64,000 nt of DNA, taken from positions 2,515,272 to 2,579,271 of the forward strand of contig NZ_FOYW01000001.1 of the NCBI RefSeq assembly GCF_900115285.1. Direction: 5' to 3'. Source of the stretch: Marinobacter daqiaonensis (GTDB lineage: Bacteria > Pseudomonadota > Gammaproteobacteria > Pseudomonadales > Oleiphilaceae). Of this stretch, positions 1 through 9,054 are shown in pieces. The notes under the pieces are model-generated. The model ran no database searches, had not been told where the DNA came from, and saw nothing but the letters and a program-made list of their open reading frames with translations. The first letter of the stretch is position 1. Each line of letters begins with the position of its first letter. The translations under genes and the position numbers were made by a program.

Positions 1-1
1 G

Positions 2-553
2 GCGGTGTGCAATTTCTGTGATACGGATTTTGTCGGTACTGATGGCCAGAATGGCGGCCGGTTCGCCACGGCAGCAGAGCTGGCCGGTCATGTTGCCGCC
101 CTCTGGCCCGGTGACCCGATGGCGGATGTCGAGACCGGCATCCGGCCCTATGTGGTATGCACCGGGGGGGAGCCCCTGTTGCAACTCGACGAGGCGCTGA
201 TCAGGGCTTTTCACGAGCAGGGTTTTGAAGTCGGCGTGGAAACCAATGGCACGCTTCCCGCCCCGGCCGGGATTGACTGGCTCTGTGTCAGCCCGAAAGC
301 GGATGCGACTGTGGTGATCCGGGAGTGCGACGAGCTGAAGCTGGTCTATCCGCAGCCCCTGGCCCTTCCTGAACGCTTCCTTGAAATCCAGGCCCAACAC
401 TATTTTCTTTCGCCCATGGCATCGCCGTCGCTGCCGGAGGATGGGCGGGATCCGGTCAAGGCGAGCAATACCCGCAAGGCGGTGGACTATTGCCTGAAGC
501 ACCCTCGCTGGCGTCTGACCCTGCAGATGCACAAGATAGTCGGTATCGATTAA
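2..553 (+). CDS. queE: 7-carboxy-7-deazaguanine synthase QueE, 5'-truncated
   Basis: Radical SAM enzyme that ring-contracts 6-carboxytetrahydropterin to 7-carboxy-7-deazaguanine in queuosine/preQ0 biosynthesis. The window opens inside the gene: the frame is open from base 2 and the first residues (AVCNFCDTDF) carry the last two cysteines of the Cx3Cx2C cluster motif, so the true start lies upstream. TGGEPLLQ is the radical SAM GGE motif that contacts the methionine end of SAM, and ETNGT and CVSPKA follow as in QueE. The C-terminus is complete (QMHKIVGID). The apparent GTG at base 5 is internal, not a start. Confidence 0.9.
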   Translation, partial: AVCNFCDTDFVGTDGQNGGRFATAAELAGHVAALWPGDPMADVETGIRPYVVCTGGEPLLQLDEALIRAFHEQGFEVGVETNGTLPAPAGIDWLCVSPKADATVVIRECDELKLVYPQPLALPERFLEIQAQHYFLSPMASPSLPEDGRDPVKASNTRKAVDYCLKHPRWRLTLQMHKIVGID

Positions 554-567
554 GGCGTCCCGATCCG

Positions 568-589
568 GCGCCAGGTGGAAAACTGGCGC
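568..589. terminator. weak hairpin between convergent genes
   Basis: A 7-bp stem (GCGCCAG at 568-574, CTGGCGC at 583-589) with an 8-base loop lies between the convergent stops of queE and the nuclease gene. It has no T tract, so it is only a possible terminator or RNA-end protector. Confidence 0.35.
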
Positions 590-596
590 TCTCGCG

Positions 597-2321
597 TCAG
601 TCCAGCCGGAGGTCGGTGATTACCGGATCGTGGTCGGAGGCGCGCCAGGGCATACCTTCATGCCCGGCAGGCGGGCGGTCCTCCTGATAGCTCCACAGCC
701 TTGGCTCGTCGGCATTTGCTGACCAGATATGGCTGGCCAGTACGTGGGGCATCAACAACTCGTCGGCCAGATGATAATCCAGGGTTCCCGCCCGACCGTG
801 ATAGCGGTACGTGGCATTCCTCAGGCCGTGGAAGTGCCGGATCAGATCGGTGAATCCCTTCTTGCCGAGGACTTCCAGCGGATCCTCCCGGGCGTAGGCA
901 TTGAAATCACCCACCAGCAACCGCCGCGACACTCCCTTCGGCCACTGTGCAAGGGCCCTGGCCGCCTCAACCCTGGCGTCGGCGTAGCAGCCCTGACCAT
1001 CGCCCTGGTCCTGCTGGTCTGCAGGAGCCTTTGAGCAGCGCTTGGATTTCAGGTGCACGGCGACCAGTGTCAGGGTCTGCTTTCCATTCGCTAACCGGAA
1101 ATCCTGGGCCACAGGGGGCCGGTGCCAGCGCCGGAACGCGCCAGCGTCCAGGAGTACCGGCGATCCCTCCGGTCTTACACGGTCACTCCGGTATAGCAGG
1201 GCGTTGCGAATCTCATCGTTACCGGGACGCGCGGCGGTCTCCACGAACGCCCACTCCGGCCCAAGAGCGGTAGCCAGGTCCACGAGGGTACTATCGGCAC
1301 CATAACCGTCGTTCTCCAGCTCGGCTACCGCCAGGATGTCCGGCGCGATGGCCTTTATCTGGGTCGCGATCCGGCCCAGCTGGGCCCTGAATTGCGATGA
1401 CGAGGCAGCGCCCCGGGAGGAAGGAAAACCGCCACCGGAGCCGTCGCCATTGAACAGGTTGCCCAGGTTCAGCGACGCCACCCGCAGGTTGGCATCCGGA
1501 TGCCGTTCCGGAGCGGACTGTCGGGGGTTGGCGGTCTCGAATTCGGGTGTTCCGAGGGGCTGCAGTCGCCAGTCGCCGAAGCGGAAATCCATCACGCCAA
1601 CCAGATTGTGGACGCGATCGCCGATGCGAAGCGGGTTGTCCGGGGACAGCCCGCCAGGAGGGTAGGGCACGGGACGGGGCGCCCGTTTCCGATGCCCGTC
1701 ATCCACAAGCAGGCGCTCCAGTTCCTGCTGCTGGTATAGGGTCGCTATGCCGGGACCGGGCCGTTCAAGCTGGGTGGGGATGAACTGATGGCGTGGGGCC
1801 AGTGCCAGTTCTCCATACTTGCCGAGGTTCCAGGTATCGGTAACTTCCAGCGGTTCGCTCAGGGCCACCACCATACCCTCAAGGTGTTCCAGCAGGTCTC
1901 GGGAATCTGTCGGAAATGCCAGGGGGCGCGGTGCCGGCAGGCCGGGGTGGGCGCATACAGCCAGATTCTTAACGTCTGTCAGTCCGGTGAGTCCGTAGTA
2001 TTCGTTGACCCGGCCTTCGACACGCACCAGATCCCCCTGACTGCCCTCGCGGAAGTGGGTGTGAATAAAGAGGCCTTCGGAGGTTTCCGGGTTGTCGTCT
2101 TGGTGATCGGCGGATTGTTGCAGGTAGAAGCCCTGAAAGCCGCCCGCCTGACGCACATCGAGGGTGATGATGCCCTCCACGGCTACCACGGTACCGCTCA
2201 TGGGAGAGTGGTCGTTGCTGCCCTGAATGTCGGAAATGGGCGTGTGGGGCTCAGGGCAGGCGTCTCCCTGGACGATGGCCGGGAGGGAGAGCAGGATCAG
2301 TACAGCGGTGGTTTTAAGCAT
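597..2321 (-). CDS. ExeM/NucH-type extracellular endonuclease
   Basis: Predicted secreted DNase of the endonuclease/exonuclease/phosphatase (EEP) superfamily, 574 aa. A signal peptide (residues 1-20, hydrophobic LILLSLPAIVQG) precedes an OB-fold-like region (VAVEGIITLDV, FYLQQSAD) typical of ExeM/NucH N-termini. The C-terminal half is the EEP core: NLGNLFNGDG, AVAELENDGYG (metal-binding Glu), VGDFNAYAREDP and the terminal SDHDPV. The gene is convergent with queE, and the WYL regulator lies directly upstream on the same strand. By analogy with ExeM in Shewanella it may degrade extracellular or biofilm DNA. Family assignment is firm; biological role is inferred. Confidence 0.85.
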   Translation of the reverse strand: MLKTTAVLILLSLPAIVQGDACPEPHTPISDIQGSNDHSPMSGTVVAVEGIITLDVRQAGGFQGFYLQQSADHQDDNPETSEGLFIHTHFREGSQGDLVRVEGRVNEYYGLTGLTDVKNLAVCAHPGLPAPRPLAFPTDSRDLLEHLEGMVVALSEPLEVTDTWNLGKYGELALAPRHQFIPTQLERPGPGIATLYQQQELERLLVDDGHRKRAPRPVPYPPGGLSPDNPLRIGDRVHNLVGVMDFRFGDWRLQPLGTPEFETANPRQSAPERHPDANLRVASLNLGNLFNGDGSGGGFPSSRGAASSSQFRAQLGRIATQIKAIAPDILAVAELENDGYGADSTLVDLATALGPEWAFVETAARPGNDEIRNALLYRSDRVRPEGSPVLLDAGAFRRWHRPPVAQDFRLANGKQTLTLVAVHLKSKRCSKAPADQQDQGDGQGCYADARVEAARALAQWPKGVSRRLLVGDFNAYAREDPLEVLGKKGFTDLIRHFHGLRNATYRYHGRAGTLDYHLADELLMPHVLASHIWSANADEPRLWSYQEDRPPAGHEGMPWRASDHDPVITDLRLD

Positions 2322-2373
2322 ATACGGGGCAGCGGACTCCGTTGCTTCGTTATGGGCAGCCCCGGTGGTCAGG

Positions 2374-3282
2374 TCAGATCGTATCAGCGTGGGTTGCCGT
2401 CTGCTGGCGCGTCGACCTTTTCAGCCAGGCGGGCAGTGCCTCACCGTTTACCAGTTCCAGCGGCGTGCCGGGAATCTCGCCCTCGCGACCACCGGAGTCA
2501 AGGCCGAGCATGGGTAACAGCCAGGGTAGTATTGCCTCCCGGGCACGCACTTCCATGGGGCCATCTTCAAGTCCGAAATCGGCACAGACCAGTTTGCGCT
2601 GGGCAGCATTCAGGCCGGAGGTGGGCTGTAGCCGGAGGCTGATCATGCGGTTCCAGCGTTCGTCGTGTTCTTCCCGGTGACGGGATTTTTCACGGCACAC
2701 CTGCATTTTGCCGGCGATCCGGCTGAGGCGATAATCGCCGAATCCTTCCCGTTTGTCACTCCATGCCCGTACATGCCAGCCCTGACCGGTGAGCACGAGG
2801 GTGTGGGGCTCCAGTAAGAGGGACTCGCCGTCCGGGTTGTCGAGCGTCAGGTAACGGATGTCCAGCTTGCGTTTCTGCCGGCATGCGGTAATGACCGAGC
2901 GGGTAACCTCCGGGCTGGCCTGACGGCATGGGGCCCGCACCACGCAGCTGTCCGGCAGTCCGATATCGAGGTTCTCAAAACACTGGCTCAATGCCTGGTG
3001 CCTGCAGGCCAGCTCCAGGTATTCCTGGGGTTCACCGCGGGTCACCACGGGCTGGAAGTCCGGAGCGGGGATATAGCCTTTGAGGTGCCTGTCGTAGACG
3101 AGGTTGCCGGGGGCCAGTTCACGCAAATAGGTATTGATGTCCTTGGATGCCTGTTGGCGACCAATGCCGAAGCCATGGCAGATATGATTGGTTGTCAGAC
3201 GACCTTCCCAGAGGGCAACGATTTCTATCAGGCGGTAACGCAGCAGCAGATCCCAGCGAATGGGCCATTCCGTTTTTTTCAT
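2374..3282 (-). CDS. WYL-domain transcriptional regulator, BrxR/CapW-like
   Basis: 302-aa DNA-binding regulator. The N-terminal winged helix (residues ~10-60: LLRYRLIEIVALWEG, GIGRQQASKDIN) resembles BrxR/CapW regulators of phage-defence loci. The middle is a WYL ligand-sensing domain (DIRYLTLDNPDGE, GWHVRAWSDKREGFGDYRL), followed by a C-terminal dimerisation domain. Known relatives often repress BREX, CBASS or other anti-phage operons, but no such operon is visible here: the nuclease gene lies downstream and an MFS transporter is divergent. It may therefore be an orphan housekeeping regulator. Fold assignment is confident; targets are unknown. Confidence 0.8.
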   Translation of the reverse strand: MKKTEWPIRWDLLLRYRLIEIVALWEGRLTTNHICHGFGIGRQQASKDINTYLRELAPGNLVYDRHLKGYIPAPDFQPVVTRGEPQEYLELACRHQALSQCFENLDIGLPDSCVVRAPCRQASPEVTRSVITACRQKRKLDIRYLTLDNPDGESLLLEPHTLVLTGQGWHVRAWSDKREGFGDYRLSRIAGKMQVCREKSRHREEHDERWNRMISLRLQPTSGLNAAQRKLVCADFGLEDGPMEVRAREAILPWLLPMLGLDSGGREGEIPGTPLELVNGEALPAWLKRSTRQQTATHADTI

Positions 3283-3593
3283 GATGTCGGGCTCTTGATG
3301 ATGGCTAAAAGAGGTCAGGTCGACAATGACCGATCCATGATCACCCTACCGATGTTAGCAGCATTGCAACGGGTCGGTGTGTTACGGGCGATTAATGTAA
3401 AATTTTGTAAAACTCAGGCGGGGTGCGACCTGCAGCGGTGTTTTTATGATCAGATCCGATACCGTTTCGGCAACTGCGTAATGGCTGTCTAATCGATTGG
3501 ATGCTTAAATAAAGGTTTCTCTATCTGCAGTACCTCGGTTGCCGTTGCAGGCGTGGGCTCAGGGCATTTCTGAACAATCCCGGAGTACAATCG
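3283..3593. other. divergent intergenic region, WYL regulator / MFS
   Basis: 311 bases without a gene, between divergent starts. It has an AT-rich patch (around 3392-3414) and a GGAG ribosome-binding site 7 bases before the MFS start at 3594. I see no clear promoter pair or terminator. It may hold the WYL regulator's own operator. Confidence 0.4.
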
Positions 3594-4871
3594 ATGACCC
3601 GTATGGTGGCGTCACTGTCTGCGCTGATCATCAGCATTATCCTTCTGGTCAGCGGCAATGCCTTTCTGACGACTCTATTGGGTATCCGCCTCAGTATTGA
3701 GCAGATCGAGCCCTCCATTATCGGTTGGGTGCTGGTGTGCTACTCCATCGGTTTCGTGCTCGGCACTCTCTATGTCCAGAAAGTCATTGCCCGGGTCGGG
3801 CACATTCGGGCATTCGCGGTATTCGCGGCCCTGTCAGCGGTAGCGGCGCTGGTCTACCCGATCTCCGTGACTATGGGGCTCTGGGCCGTGCTAAGGGTGA
3901 TCTCGGGTTTCAGCATTGCCGGTGTGCTGGTTGTGATCGAAAGCTGGTTTTCCAGTCGCGCCACCAACACCAACCGGGGCGCACTCTTCGCCGTCTATCA
4001 GATCGTGTTCTACATCGCCGCGGCGGGCGGCCAGCTTGTCGTCAACCTGGGTAACCCGGCCAGCTTCATGCCATTTACCCTGGCGGCCATCCTGCTGACG
4101 CTGGCCCTCATTCCCCTTTCCCTGACCCGGATGGAGGCGCCGGTCATCGAGACCGCTGATCGCCTGTCCTTCTTTACCCTGGCAAGGGAGTCCTTCACCG
4201 GGGTTGCCGGCGCTCTGATCTGTGGTGTGCTTATTGGCGCCTTCTACGCCCTGGGGCCGGTCTATGCCACCATGGCGGGGCTGGACGTTACCCGGACATC
4301 CATTTTCATGGCGGCAGCCATTATTGCCGCGATGCTTCTGGCCTGGCCTCTGGGCCGGGTCTGCGACAGTTTTGACCGGCGTCGCGTGATGTTCGTCGTG
4401 TCGCTGGTTGCCGCCATCACGGCGGTTGCGGTAGCCATGATCGGCAGCACCAACATGACCCTGCTCATGCTGCTGGTGGGTCTGTTTACCGGCCTCTCCG
4501 CCACCCTTTACCCTATCGCTGTGGCGATCACCAATGACCGGATGGAAACCCACAGGATCGTGGCGGCCAGTGCTACGCTGTTACTCAGTTACGGCATCGG
4601 CAGTGTCATCGGGCCGGTGGTGATGGCGGAGCTGATGGGACGGCTGGGGCCGGCGGGTCTGTTCTGGGGCAGTGCGGGCTTTCTTCTGCTGCTGACGGTG
4701 GCAACCGGTTATCGGATCAGCAGCACCTGGGACGTTCCGGTGGAAGACCAGGAACACTTTGTTGCAACGATGCCCGAGGCATCTTCCGTGCTGGTGGAAA
4801 TCGATCCGCGAAACGAAGAATTTCATGCCTCCGACGTGGTGAAGGAGGAAACATTCAGACAGGCAAGCTGA
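3594..4871 (+). CDS. MFS transporter, YcaD-like
   Basis: 425-aa major facilitator with about 12 hydrophobic segments. The first spans residues ~5-30 (LSALIISIILLVSGNAFLTTLLG), and the conserved loop between helices 2 and 3 reads GTLYVQKVIARVGHIRAFA. The cytoplasmic tail after residue 380 is acidic. It resembles the YcaD/MFS_1 branch whose substrates are unknown. GGAG lies 7 bases before ATG. The MarR regulator 110 bases downstream is in the same orientation but has its own promoter. Substrate cannot be read from sequence. Confidence 0.8.
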   Translation: MTRMVASLSALIISIILLVSGNAFLTTLLGIRLSIEQIEPSIIGWVLVCYSIGFVLGTLYVQKVIARVGHIRAFAVFAALSAVAALVYPISVTMGLWAVLRVISGFSIAGVLVVIESWFSSRATNTNRGALFAVYQIVFYIAAAGGQLVVNLGNPASFMPFTLAAILLTLALIPLSLTRMEAPVIETADRLSFFTLARESFTGVAGALICGVLIGAFYALGPVYATMAGLDVTRTSIFMAAAIIAAMLLAWPLGRVCDSFDRRRVMFVVSLVAAITAVAVAMIGSTNMTLLMLLVGLFTGLSATLYPIAVAITNDRMETHRIVAASATLLLSYGIGSVIGPVVMAELMGRLGPAGLFWGSAGFLLLLTVATGYRISSTWDVPVEDQEHFVATMPEASSVLVEIDPRNEEFHASDVVKEETFRQAS

Positions 4872-4891
4872 TAAGTAATGCACAAATGCAT

Positions 4892-4915
4892 TTGATCTCA
4901 CGCAAATCTGATCAA
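4892..4915. promoter_or_regulatory. possible MarR operator (inverted repeat)
   Basis: TTGATC (4892-4897) and GATCAA (4910-4915) form inverted arms separated by 12 bases, with flanking GCAT/ATGC extending the symmetry. The site sits just upstream of the marR promoter, as expected for an autoregulatory MarR/SlyA site. Prediction only. Confidence 0.3.
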
Positions 4916-4923
4916 TGCGTAAC

Positions 4924-4953
4924 TTGTGATCGTCTCAATGATTAGCTTACTAT
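4924..4953 (+). promoter_or_regulatory. sigma-70 promoter of marR-family gene
   Basis: TTGTGA (4924-4929) and TACTAT (4948-4953) with an 18-bp spacer, 27 bases before the start codon at 4981. Confidence 0.5.
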
Positions 4954-4980
4954 TGCTGAATATCGGAAAAGGACAGGATC

Positions 4981-5424
4981 ATGGATCAGCAGAGTATCAG
5001 AGAACAGTTCCCGTTTGCTGTGGCACGGGTTACCCGACGCTGGCGGAAGTTGCTTGACGAGCGGCTGAAGGACCTGGGCGTGACCCAGGCACGCTGGTCA
5101 ACCATGGTATACCTCCAGCGCGGCGGCGAAGGCCTGACCCAGCGTGAGCTCGCTCACCTGATGGCCATTGAAAATCCGACCCTGGTGCGCCTGCTGGACA
5201 GCCTCGAGGAGCAGGGCCTTATCGAGCGGCGTCCCTGCAAGCGCGACCGCCGGGCCCGCAGGCTTTACCTGACTCCCGCCGGCGAGCGTTTCATGAGCGA
5301 TCTGAACGAGCGGGGCGATATCCTGCGGGACGAAATGCTGGAAGGCATCGACGACAAGGATCTGGAAGTGGCGTTGGGGGTGTTCAATCGCGTCATGGAA
5401 AATGCCGCAAAACTGAAGAAATAG
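4981..5424 (+). CDS. MarR/SlyA-family transcriptional regulator
   Basis: 147-aa winged-helix regulator. LGVTQARWSTMVYLQ, LTQRELAHLMAIENPTLVRL (recognition helix) and DRRARRLYLTPAGE (beta-wing) give the complete MarR fold and resemble SlyA. Such proteins dimerise on palindromes and are usually released by aromatic or oxidant signals. AAGGACAGG precedes the ATG. The gene has its own promoter. Possible targets are itself and the adjacent MFS gene, on location only. Confidence 0.88.
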   Translation: MDQQSIREQFPFAVARVTRRWRKLLDERLKDLGVTQARWSTMVYLQRGGEGLTQRELAHLMAIENPTLVRLLDSLEEQGLIERRPCKRDRRARRLYLTPAGERFMSDLNERGDILRDEMLEGIDDKDLEVALGVFNRVMENAAKLKK

Positions 5425-5438
5425 TCAGGGCACAGCGG

Positions 5439-5467
5439 TTGAGTTATCTGTTTCAACTCGCTATTCT
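5439..5467 (+). promoter_or_regulatory. sigma-70 promoter of the Mn riboswitch transcript
   Basis: TTGAGT (5439-5444), 17-bp spacer, TATTCT (5462-5467). Transcription would begin near 5474, just before the riboswitch core at 5481, leaving a leader of about 230 nt. Confidence 0.55.
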
Positions 5468-5473
5468 CTCACC

Positions 5474-5690
5474 TCCTTCAGGGGAGTAGTCTCCGCGACG
5501 TTCAGGGTTTTCGTGAGCGCCGCGGGTGATGGTCAACATACTTGGAGCACATCTCCATGGCCATCACGTTTCCGTTGTCATCCCTCACCTGGGCCGGTGA
5601 ATGACGACGGAATTGACAAGACCTGGGGTACATCCACTTTTCCATGGGCGGAGGGTGGTGGTACCTCATGTCTGGACACTCCGCCCTGGA
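5474..5690 (+). ncRNA. yybP-ykoY manganese riboswitch
   Basis: The leader holds the conserved pieces of the yybP-ykoY (Mn2+-sensing) riboswitch in order: GGGGAGTAG at 5481-5489, GGTCAACATACTTGG at 5531-5545 and GACAAGACCT at 5615-5624. These match the loops seen in the E. coli alx and mntP leaders. A 7-bp hairpin (GGCGGAG 5647-5653 with CTCCGCC 5679-5685) ends 16 bases before the ATG and has no T tract, suggesting translational control as the expression platform. The downstream gene is a UPF0016 Mn exporter, a usual partner. Confidence 0.88.
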
Positions 5691-5701
5691 ACATCAACCT
5701 T

Positions 5702-6271
5702 ATGGATGCTTTCCTCGCCTCTACCCTTTCCGTGGCTGTCGCCGAGATTGGTGACAAGACCCAGCTTCTCTCCCTCTTTCTGATTACCCGCTTTCATCAG
5801 CGCACCCCGATCATCTTCGGTATCCTCGTCGCAACCCTAGCCAATCATGGTCTTTCGGCGCTGCTCGGGGCCTGGGTAGCCAGCTGGCTGCCGGACACCT
5901 GGGTGCCCTGGCTGGTGGCCGGCAGTTTTGTCGCCATCGCCCTGTGGTTGCTGTTTCCGGACAAGGACGACAGCGAGGATTCACGACTGCTGGGGCTGGG
6001 GGCTTTTGGCGCAACCACGATGATGTTTTTTCTCGCCGAGGTTGGTGACAAGACACAAATTGCCACGGTTGTGCTGGCGGCACGCTACGATGAGACCTTC
6101 TGGGTGATTGTCGGCACAACCGTTGGTATGCTGGCGGCAAATATTCCGGTGATTATCGCGGGCAGGTGGCTGATGGAGCGGCTGCCGCTGGCGACCGCGA
6201 GAATCAGTGCCAGTGTGCTTTTCCTGATACTGGCCATTATCACGGTTTTCGCCGCAGTAAACGGGTTTTAA
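5702..6271 (+). CDS. UPF0016/GDT1 (TMEM165) family manganese exporter
   Basis: 189-aa membrane protein of the cation/Ca2+ exchanger superfamily, with two copies of the signature motif: AEIGDKTQL near residue 13 and AEVGDKTQI near residue 113. Each lies in a three-helix half, giving six helices. Bacterial members such as MneA of Vibrio and the cyanobacterial Mnx export Mn2+. ATG at 5702 is chosen because it begins the first helix (MDAFLASTLSV) directly after the riboswitch; longer in-frame starts fall inside the riboswitch. Expression is expected to rise with Mn2+. Confidence 0.88.
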   Translation: MDAFLASTLSVAVAEIGDKTQLLSLFLITRFHQRTPIIFGILVATLANHGLSALLGAWVASWLPDTWVPWLVAGSFVAIALWLLFPDKDDSEDSRLLGLGAFGATTMMFFLAEVGDKTQIATVVLAARYDETFWVIVGTTVGMLAANIPVIIAGRWLMERLPLATARISASVLFLILAIITVFAAVNGF

Positions 6272-6383
6272 CGACCGTCAATCAATGCGACAGGAAGGAA
6301 CTCCTGGACGTTTGACCAATCAGACACTCAATCATGACAGAGCTGTCCAGGGAACCGGACAATCAGGAAGCAGGAACACCAGA

Positions 6384-7508
6384 ATGGCAATATCCAGAGT
6401 TTTGACGGCGGGTCTTACCGCTTCGCTTTTGCTGGCGGGAACAGCCTTGATGCCGGCGATGGCGGCTGAACGAGCTGCCGAGGGAAGCCAGGCGGGCCAG
6501 GGCAGCGTGGTCAGGGCCGACGAAAGCGAGACCGGAGCTTCCGGGAAGGACAGTCGTGCCCGCTCACCGGTATGGGCACTGAAGGGAGATCTTGCGGGTA
6601 ACCTGCAGGTTGTGACAACCCGGTATGAGGATACCTTCGCGGAACTGGGCAATCGCCTCAGCCTCGGCTACCTTGAACTGGTAAAGGCCAATCCTGGCGT
6701 TGACCCCTGGCTGCCCGGCGATGGCAACCGCATCACCCTGCCCCGGCAGTATGTTCTCCCGGAGTCCCGGCGGGAGGGTATTGTGATCAATCTGGCCGAG
6801 TACCGGCTCTACTATTTTCGCGACGGGGGGGTCCAGGTCTTCCCGGTGGGCGTAGGAACAGAAGAGAATCCCTCGCCGATCACCGATGCCAAGGTAACCA
6901 TGGGACTTGAGTCACCCGCCTGGTATCCGCCGGCGAGCATCCGGGCGGAATTCGATGCCCGCGGCGAGTACCTGCCCCGGATGATTCCACCGGGGCCCGA
7001 GAATCCGCTGGGAACCCACGCCCTGGTGCTGAGCGAGGAAGGCTATCTGATCCACGGCACCAACAAGGGTTTCGGTGTCGGCATGCAGGTCAGTCACGGT
7101 TGTTTCCGTATGTACAACCAGGATATTTCCCGGTTTGTACATGAGGTTGCCAAGGGGACCCCGGTTCAGGTGGTTCACCAGCCGGTCAAAATCGGCATGC
7201 ACGAGGGCGAGGTCTGGCTGGAGGTTCACCGGGCGAAGGAAGAATACCCCAGCGAGGAGAAAGAGCGTCTCTGGGAGCAGGTCAGCGAGCAACTGGCCAG
7301 ATTTACTGACAGCGTAAAAGGTCTGGAGATCCAGCGCCAGGCGGTTGAGATGGCGGTGGACCAGGCGGACGGCATTCCCCGGAGAATCGGCGAGAAGGTA
7401 ACCCAGGTCGCGAGTCGGACCGAGCCTGCAAAACCCGAATCGGCGACGCCGGGTGTCAACCGGTCCGGTGCGACACAGACGGAGTCAGCGCCGCAGCAAT
7501 GGTTCTGA
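6384..7508 (+). CDS. L,D-transpeptidase with LysM-like N-terminus (ErfK/YbiS/YcfS type)
   Basis: 374-aa periplasmic peptidoglycan enzyme with signal peptide (residues 1-27, ending ALMPAMAAE). A LysM-like segment (residues ~80-115: LGNRLSLGYLELVKANPGVD, WLPGDGNRITLP) precedes the YkuD catalytic domain with IHGTNKG and SHGCFRM; the nucleophile is Cys240. E. coli relatives link meso-DAP to the C-terminal Lys of Lpp or make 3-3 cross-links. An Lpp-like lipoprotein ending in Lys is encoded 2.5 kb away. ATG 6384 was chosen over upstream starts because it begins the signal peptide and follows CAGGAA. The 70-residue C-terminal tail looks low-complexity. Confidence 0.87.
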   Translation: MAISRVLTAGLTASLLLAGTALMPAMAAERAAEGSQAGQGSVVRADESETGASGKDSRARSPVWALKGDLAGNLQVVTTRYEDTFAELGNRLSLGYLELVKANPGVDPWLPGDGNRITLPRQYVLPESRREGIVINLAEYRLYYFRDGGVQVFPVGVGTEENPSPITDAKVTMGLESPAWYPPASIRAEFDARGEYLPRMIPPGPENPLGTHALVLSEEGYLIHGTNKGFGVGMQVSHGCFRMYNQDISRFVHEVAKGTPVQVVHQPVKIGMHEGEVWLEVHRAKEEYPSEEKERLWEQVSEQLARFTDSVKGLEIQRQAVEMAVDQADGIPRRIGEKVTQVASRTEPAKPESATPGVNRSGATQTESAPQQWF

Positions 7509-7581
7509 TTTCCGCTCCTTGTGTTAAGGCACGCTAACAACCGGTTGCGGACACCGGTCTGACGGACGTAAGGAGTTGTCC

Positions 7582-9054
7582 ATGGCACGAGGTGAGGTCA
7601 GTCGTACCCCAAGACCCAGGCGTTACTGGTTATGGCTGGCGGTTCTGGTATCCGGACTGACGCTTTCGCTGATCCAGCTGGGGGCTGCCCAACAGAACGG
7701 CGGGCGTACAGCCGTTGTGCTTACCATAGACGGCGCCATCGGCCCGGCCACCATGGACTACGTGGTTCGGGGCATTGACCAGGCCCGTGAAGACGAGGCC
7801 GCGCTGGTAGTCCTGCGTCTGGACACGCCCGGCGGCCTGATGAGTTCCACCCGCGAGCTGATCAAGGCCATACTCGCGGCGGAAGTCCCGGTCGCCACCT
7901 GGGTCACACCGGGTGGCGCCCGTGCCGCCAGTGCCGGTACTTACATCATGTACGGCAGCCATATCGCGGCCATGGCCCCTTCCACCAACCTCGGTTCCGC
8001 CACCCCTGTTCAGATGGGCGGTATGCCCGGTACCAGTGAGCCCGCCAGTGAACCCGCTCCAGAACAGACCGATGGCGAGAAACCAGCGGAAGAAAAGTCC
8101 CCTGAGGCGGCGGATGAGCCTCGGCGGGGCGAGACATCCATGGAGCGCAAGGTTCTGGAGGACGCCGTCAGTTATATCCGGGAGCTTGCCGATCGCCACG
8201 GCCGCAATGCCGACTGGGCGGAACTGGCGGTCCGGGAGGGCGTCAACCTGGGCGCTGAGGAGGCCCTCGAAAAAAACGTCATCGACGTTATCGCGCGGGA
8301 CCTTGACGAACTGCTGGCAAAGATAGACGGACGCACCGTGGTAATGGCCTCGGGCGAGCGTGTGCTTCAGACTGAGAACCTCACCATAGTTCGCCTGGAT
8401 CCTGACTGGCGGACCAGCCTGCTTGCTGTCATTACCGATCCCAACATTGCCTATTTCCTGATGATCATCGGGTTTTACGGCATCATTTTCGAGCTGGCGA
8501 ATCCCGGCAGCGTCTATCCCGGGGTGATTGGCGCAATCTCCCTTCTGCTGGCCCTCTTCGCCTTCCAGGTGCTTTCCGTGAATTACGCGGGGCTTGCCCT
8601 TATCCTGCTGGGCCTCGCTTTCATTGTCGGCGAGGCGTTCATGCCGAGCTTCGGCATGCTGGGAATTGGCGGCATAGTGGCGTTTGTGCTGGGGTCCGTC
8701 ATACTGATGGACGGTACCCACCAGGATATTTCCCTCCCGATCATTGGGGGAACCGCGGCGGTGGCGGGCGGCTTTATTCTGTGGACCGTTACCCGGTTCA
8801 TGGGTCTGCGGGGAAAACCATCGTCCGTGGGCAAGGATCACATAAAGCATGGCCGTGCCCGGGCGCAGGATGATTTTACCGCAGACGGCGACGTATTCCG
8901 GGGCCATGTGCAGCTCGGGGGCGAACGCTGGAACGCCGTCAGCCAGGCACCCATCGAAAAGGGCCAGACGCTGAGGGTGGACGATGTGGAAGGACTGACC
9001 GTAAAAGTCAGCCCTGCGGGCAGTTCGCAGGGTAAGAATGAGGAGGCATTATGA
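7582..9054 (+). CDS. NfeD family membrane-bound serine protease (ClpP class)
   Basis: 490-aa membrane protease. After a signal anchor (residues ~17-36) comes a ClpP/SppA-like domain: [14 protein letters not shown], then [13 protein letters not shown], where Ser117 is the likely nucleophile paired with a downstream Lys as in the 1510-N protease. An acidic Pro/Glu-rich insert (residues ~150-185) is followed by a second half-domain, three or four membrane helices (~280-420) and a C-terminal NfeD OB-fold. ATG 7582 has AAGGAG 7 bases upstream. The stop overlaps the slipin start (ATGA), the usual NfeD-stomatin pairing in which the protease cleaves or regulates its SPFH partner. Confidence 0.88.
   Translation: MARGEVSRTPRPRRYWLWLAVLVSGLTLSLIQLGAAQQNGGRTAVVLTIDGAIGPATMDYVVRGIDQAREDEAALVVLRLDTPGGLMSSTRELIKAILAAEVPVATWVTPGGARAASAGTYIMYGSHIAAMAPSTNLGSATPVQMGGMPGTSEPASEPAPEQTDGEKPAEEKSPEAADEPRRGETSMERKVLEDAVSYIRELADRHGRNADWAELAVREGVNLGAEEALEKNVIDVIARDLDELLAKIDGRTVVMASGERVLQTENLTIVRLDPDWRTSLLAVITDPNIAYFLMIIGFYGIIFELANPGSVYPGVIGAISLLLALFAFQVLSVNYAGLALILLGLAFIVGEAFMPSFGMLGIGGIVAFVLGSVILMDGTHQDISLPIIGGTAAVAGGFILWTVTRFMGLRGKPSSVGKDHIKHGRARAQDDFTADGDVFRGHVQLGGERWNAVSQAPIEKGQTLRVDDVEGLTVKVSPAGSSQGKNEEAL

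Noticed and set aside
7630-8907. 425-codon minus-strand frame
   Set aside because: Shadow of nfeD: the plus frame has catalytic Ser, membrane helices and operon overlap; the minus product is rich in His/Gly/Gln without domains.
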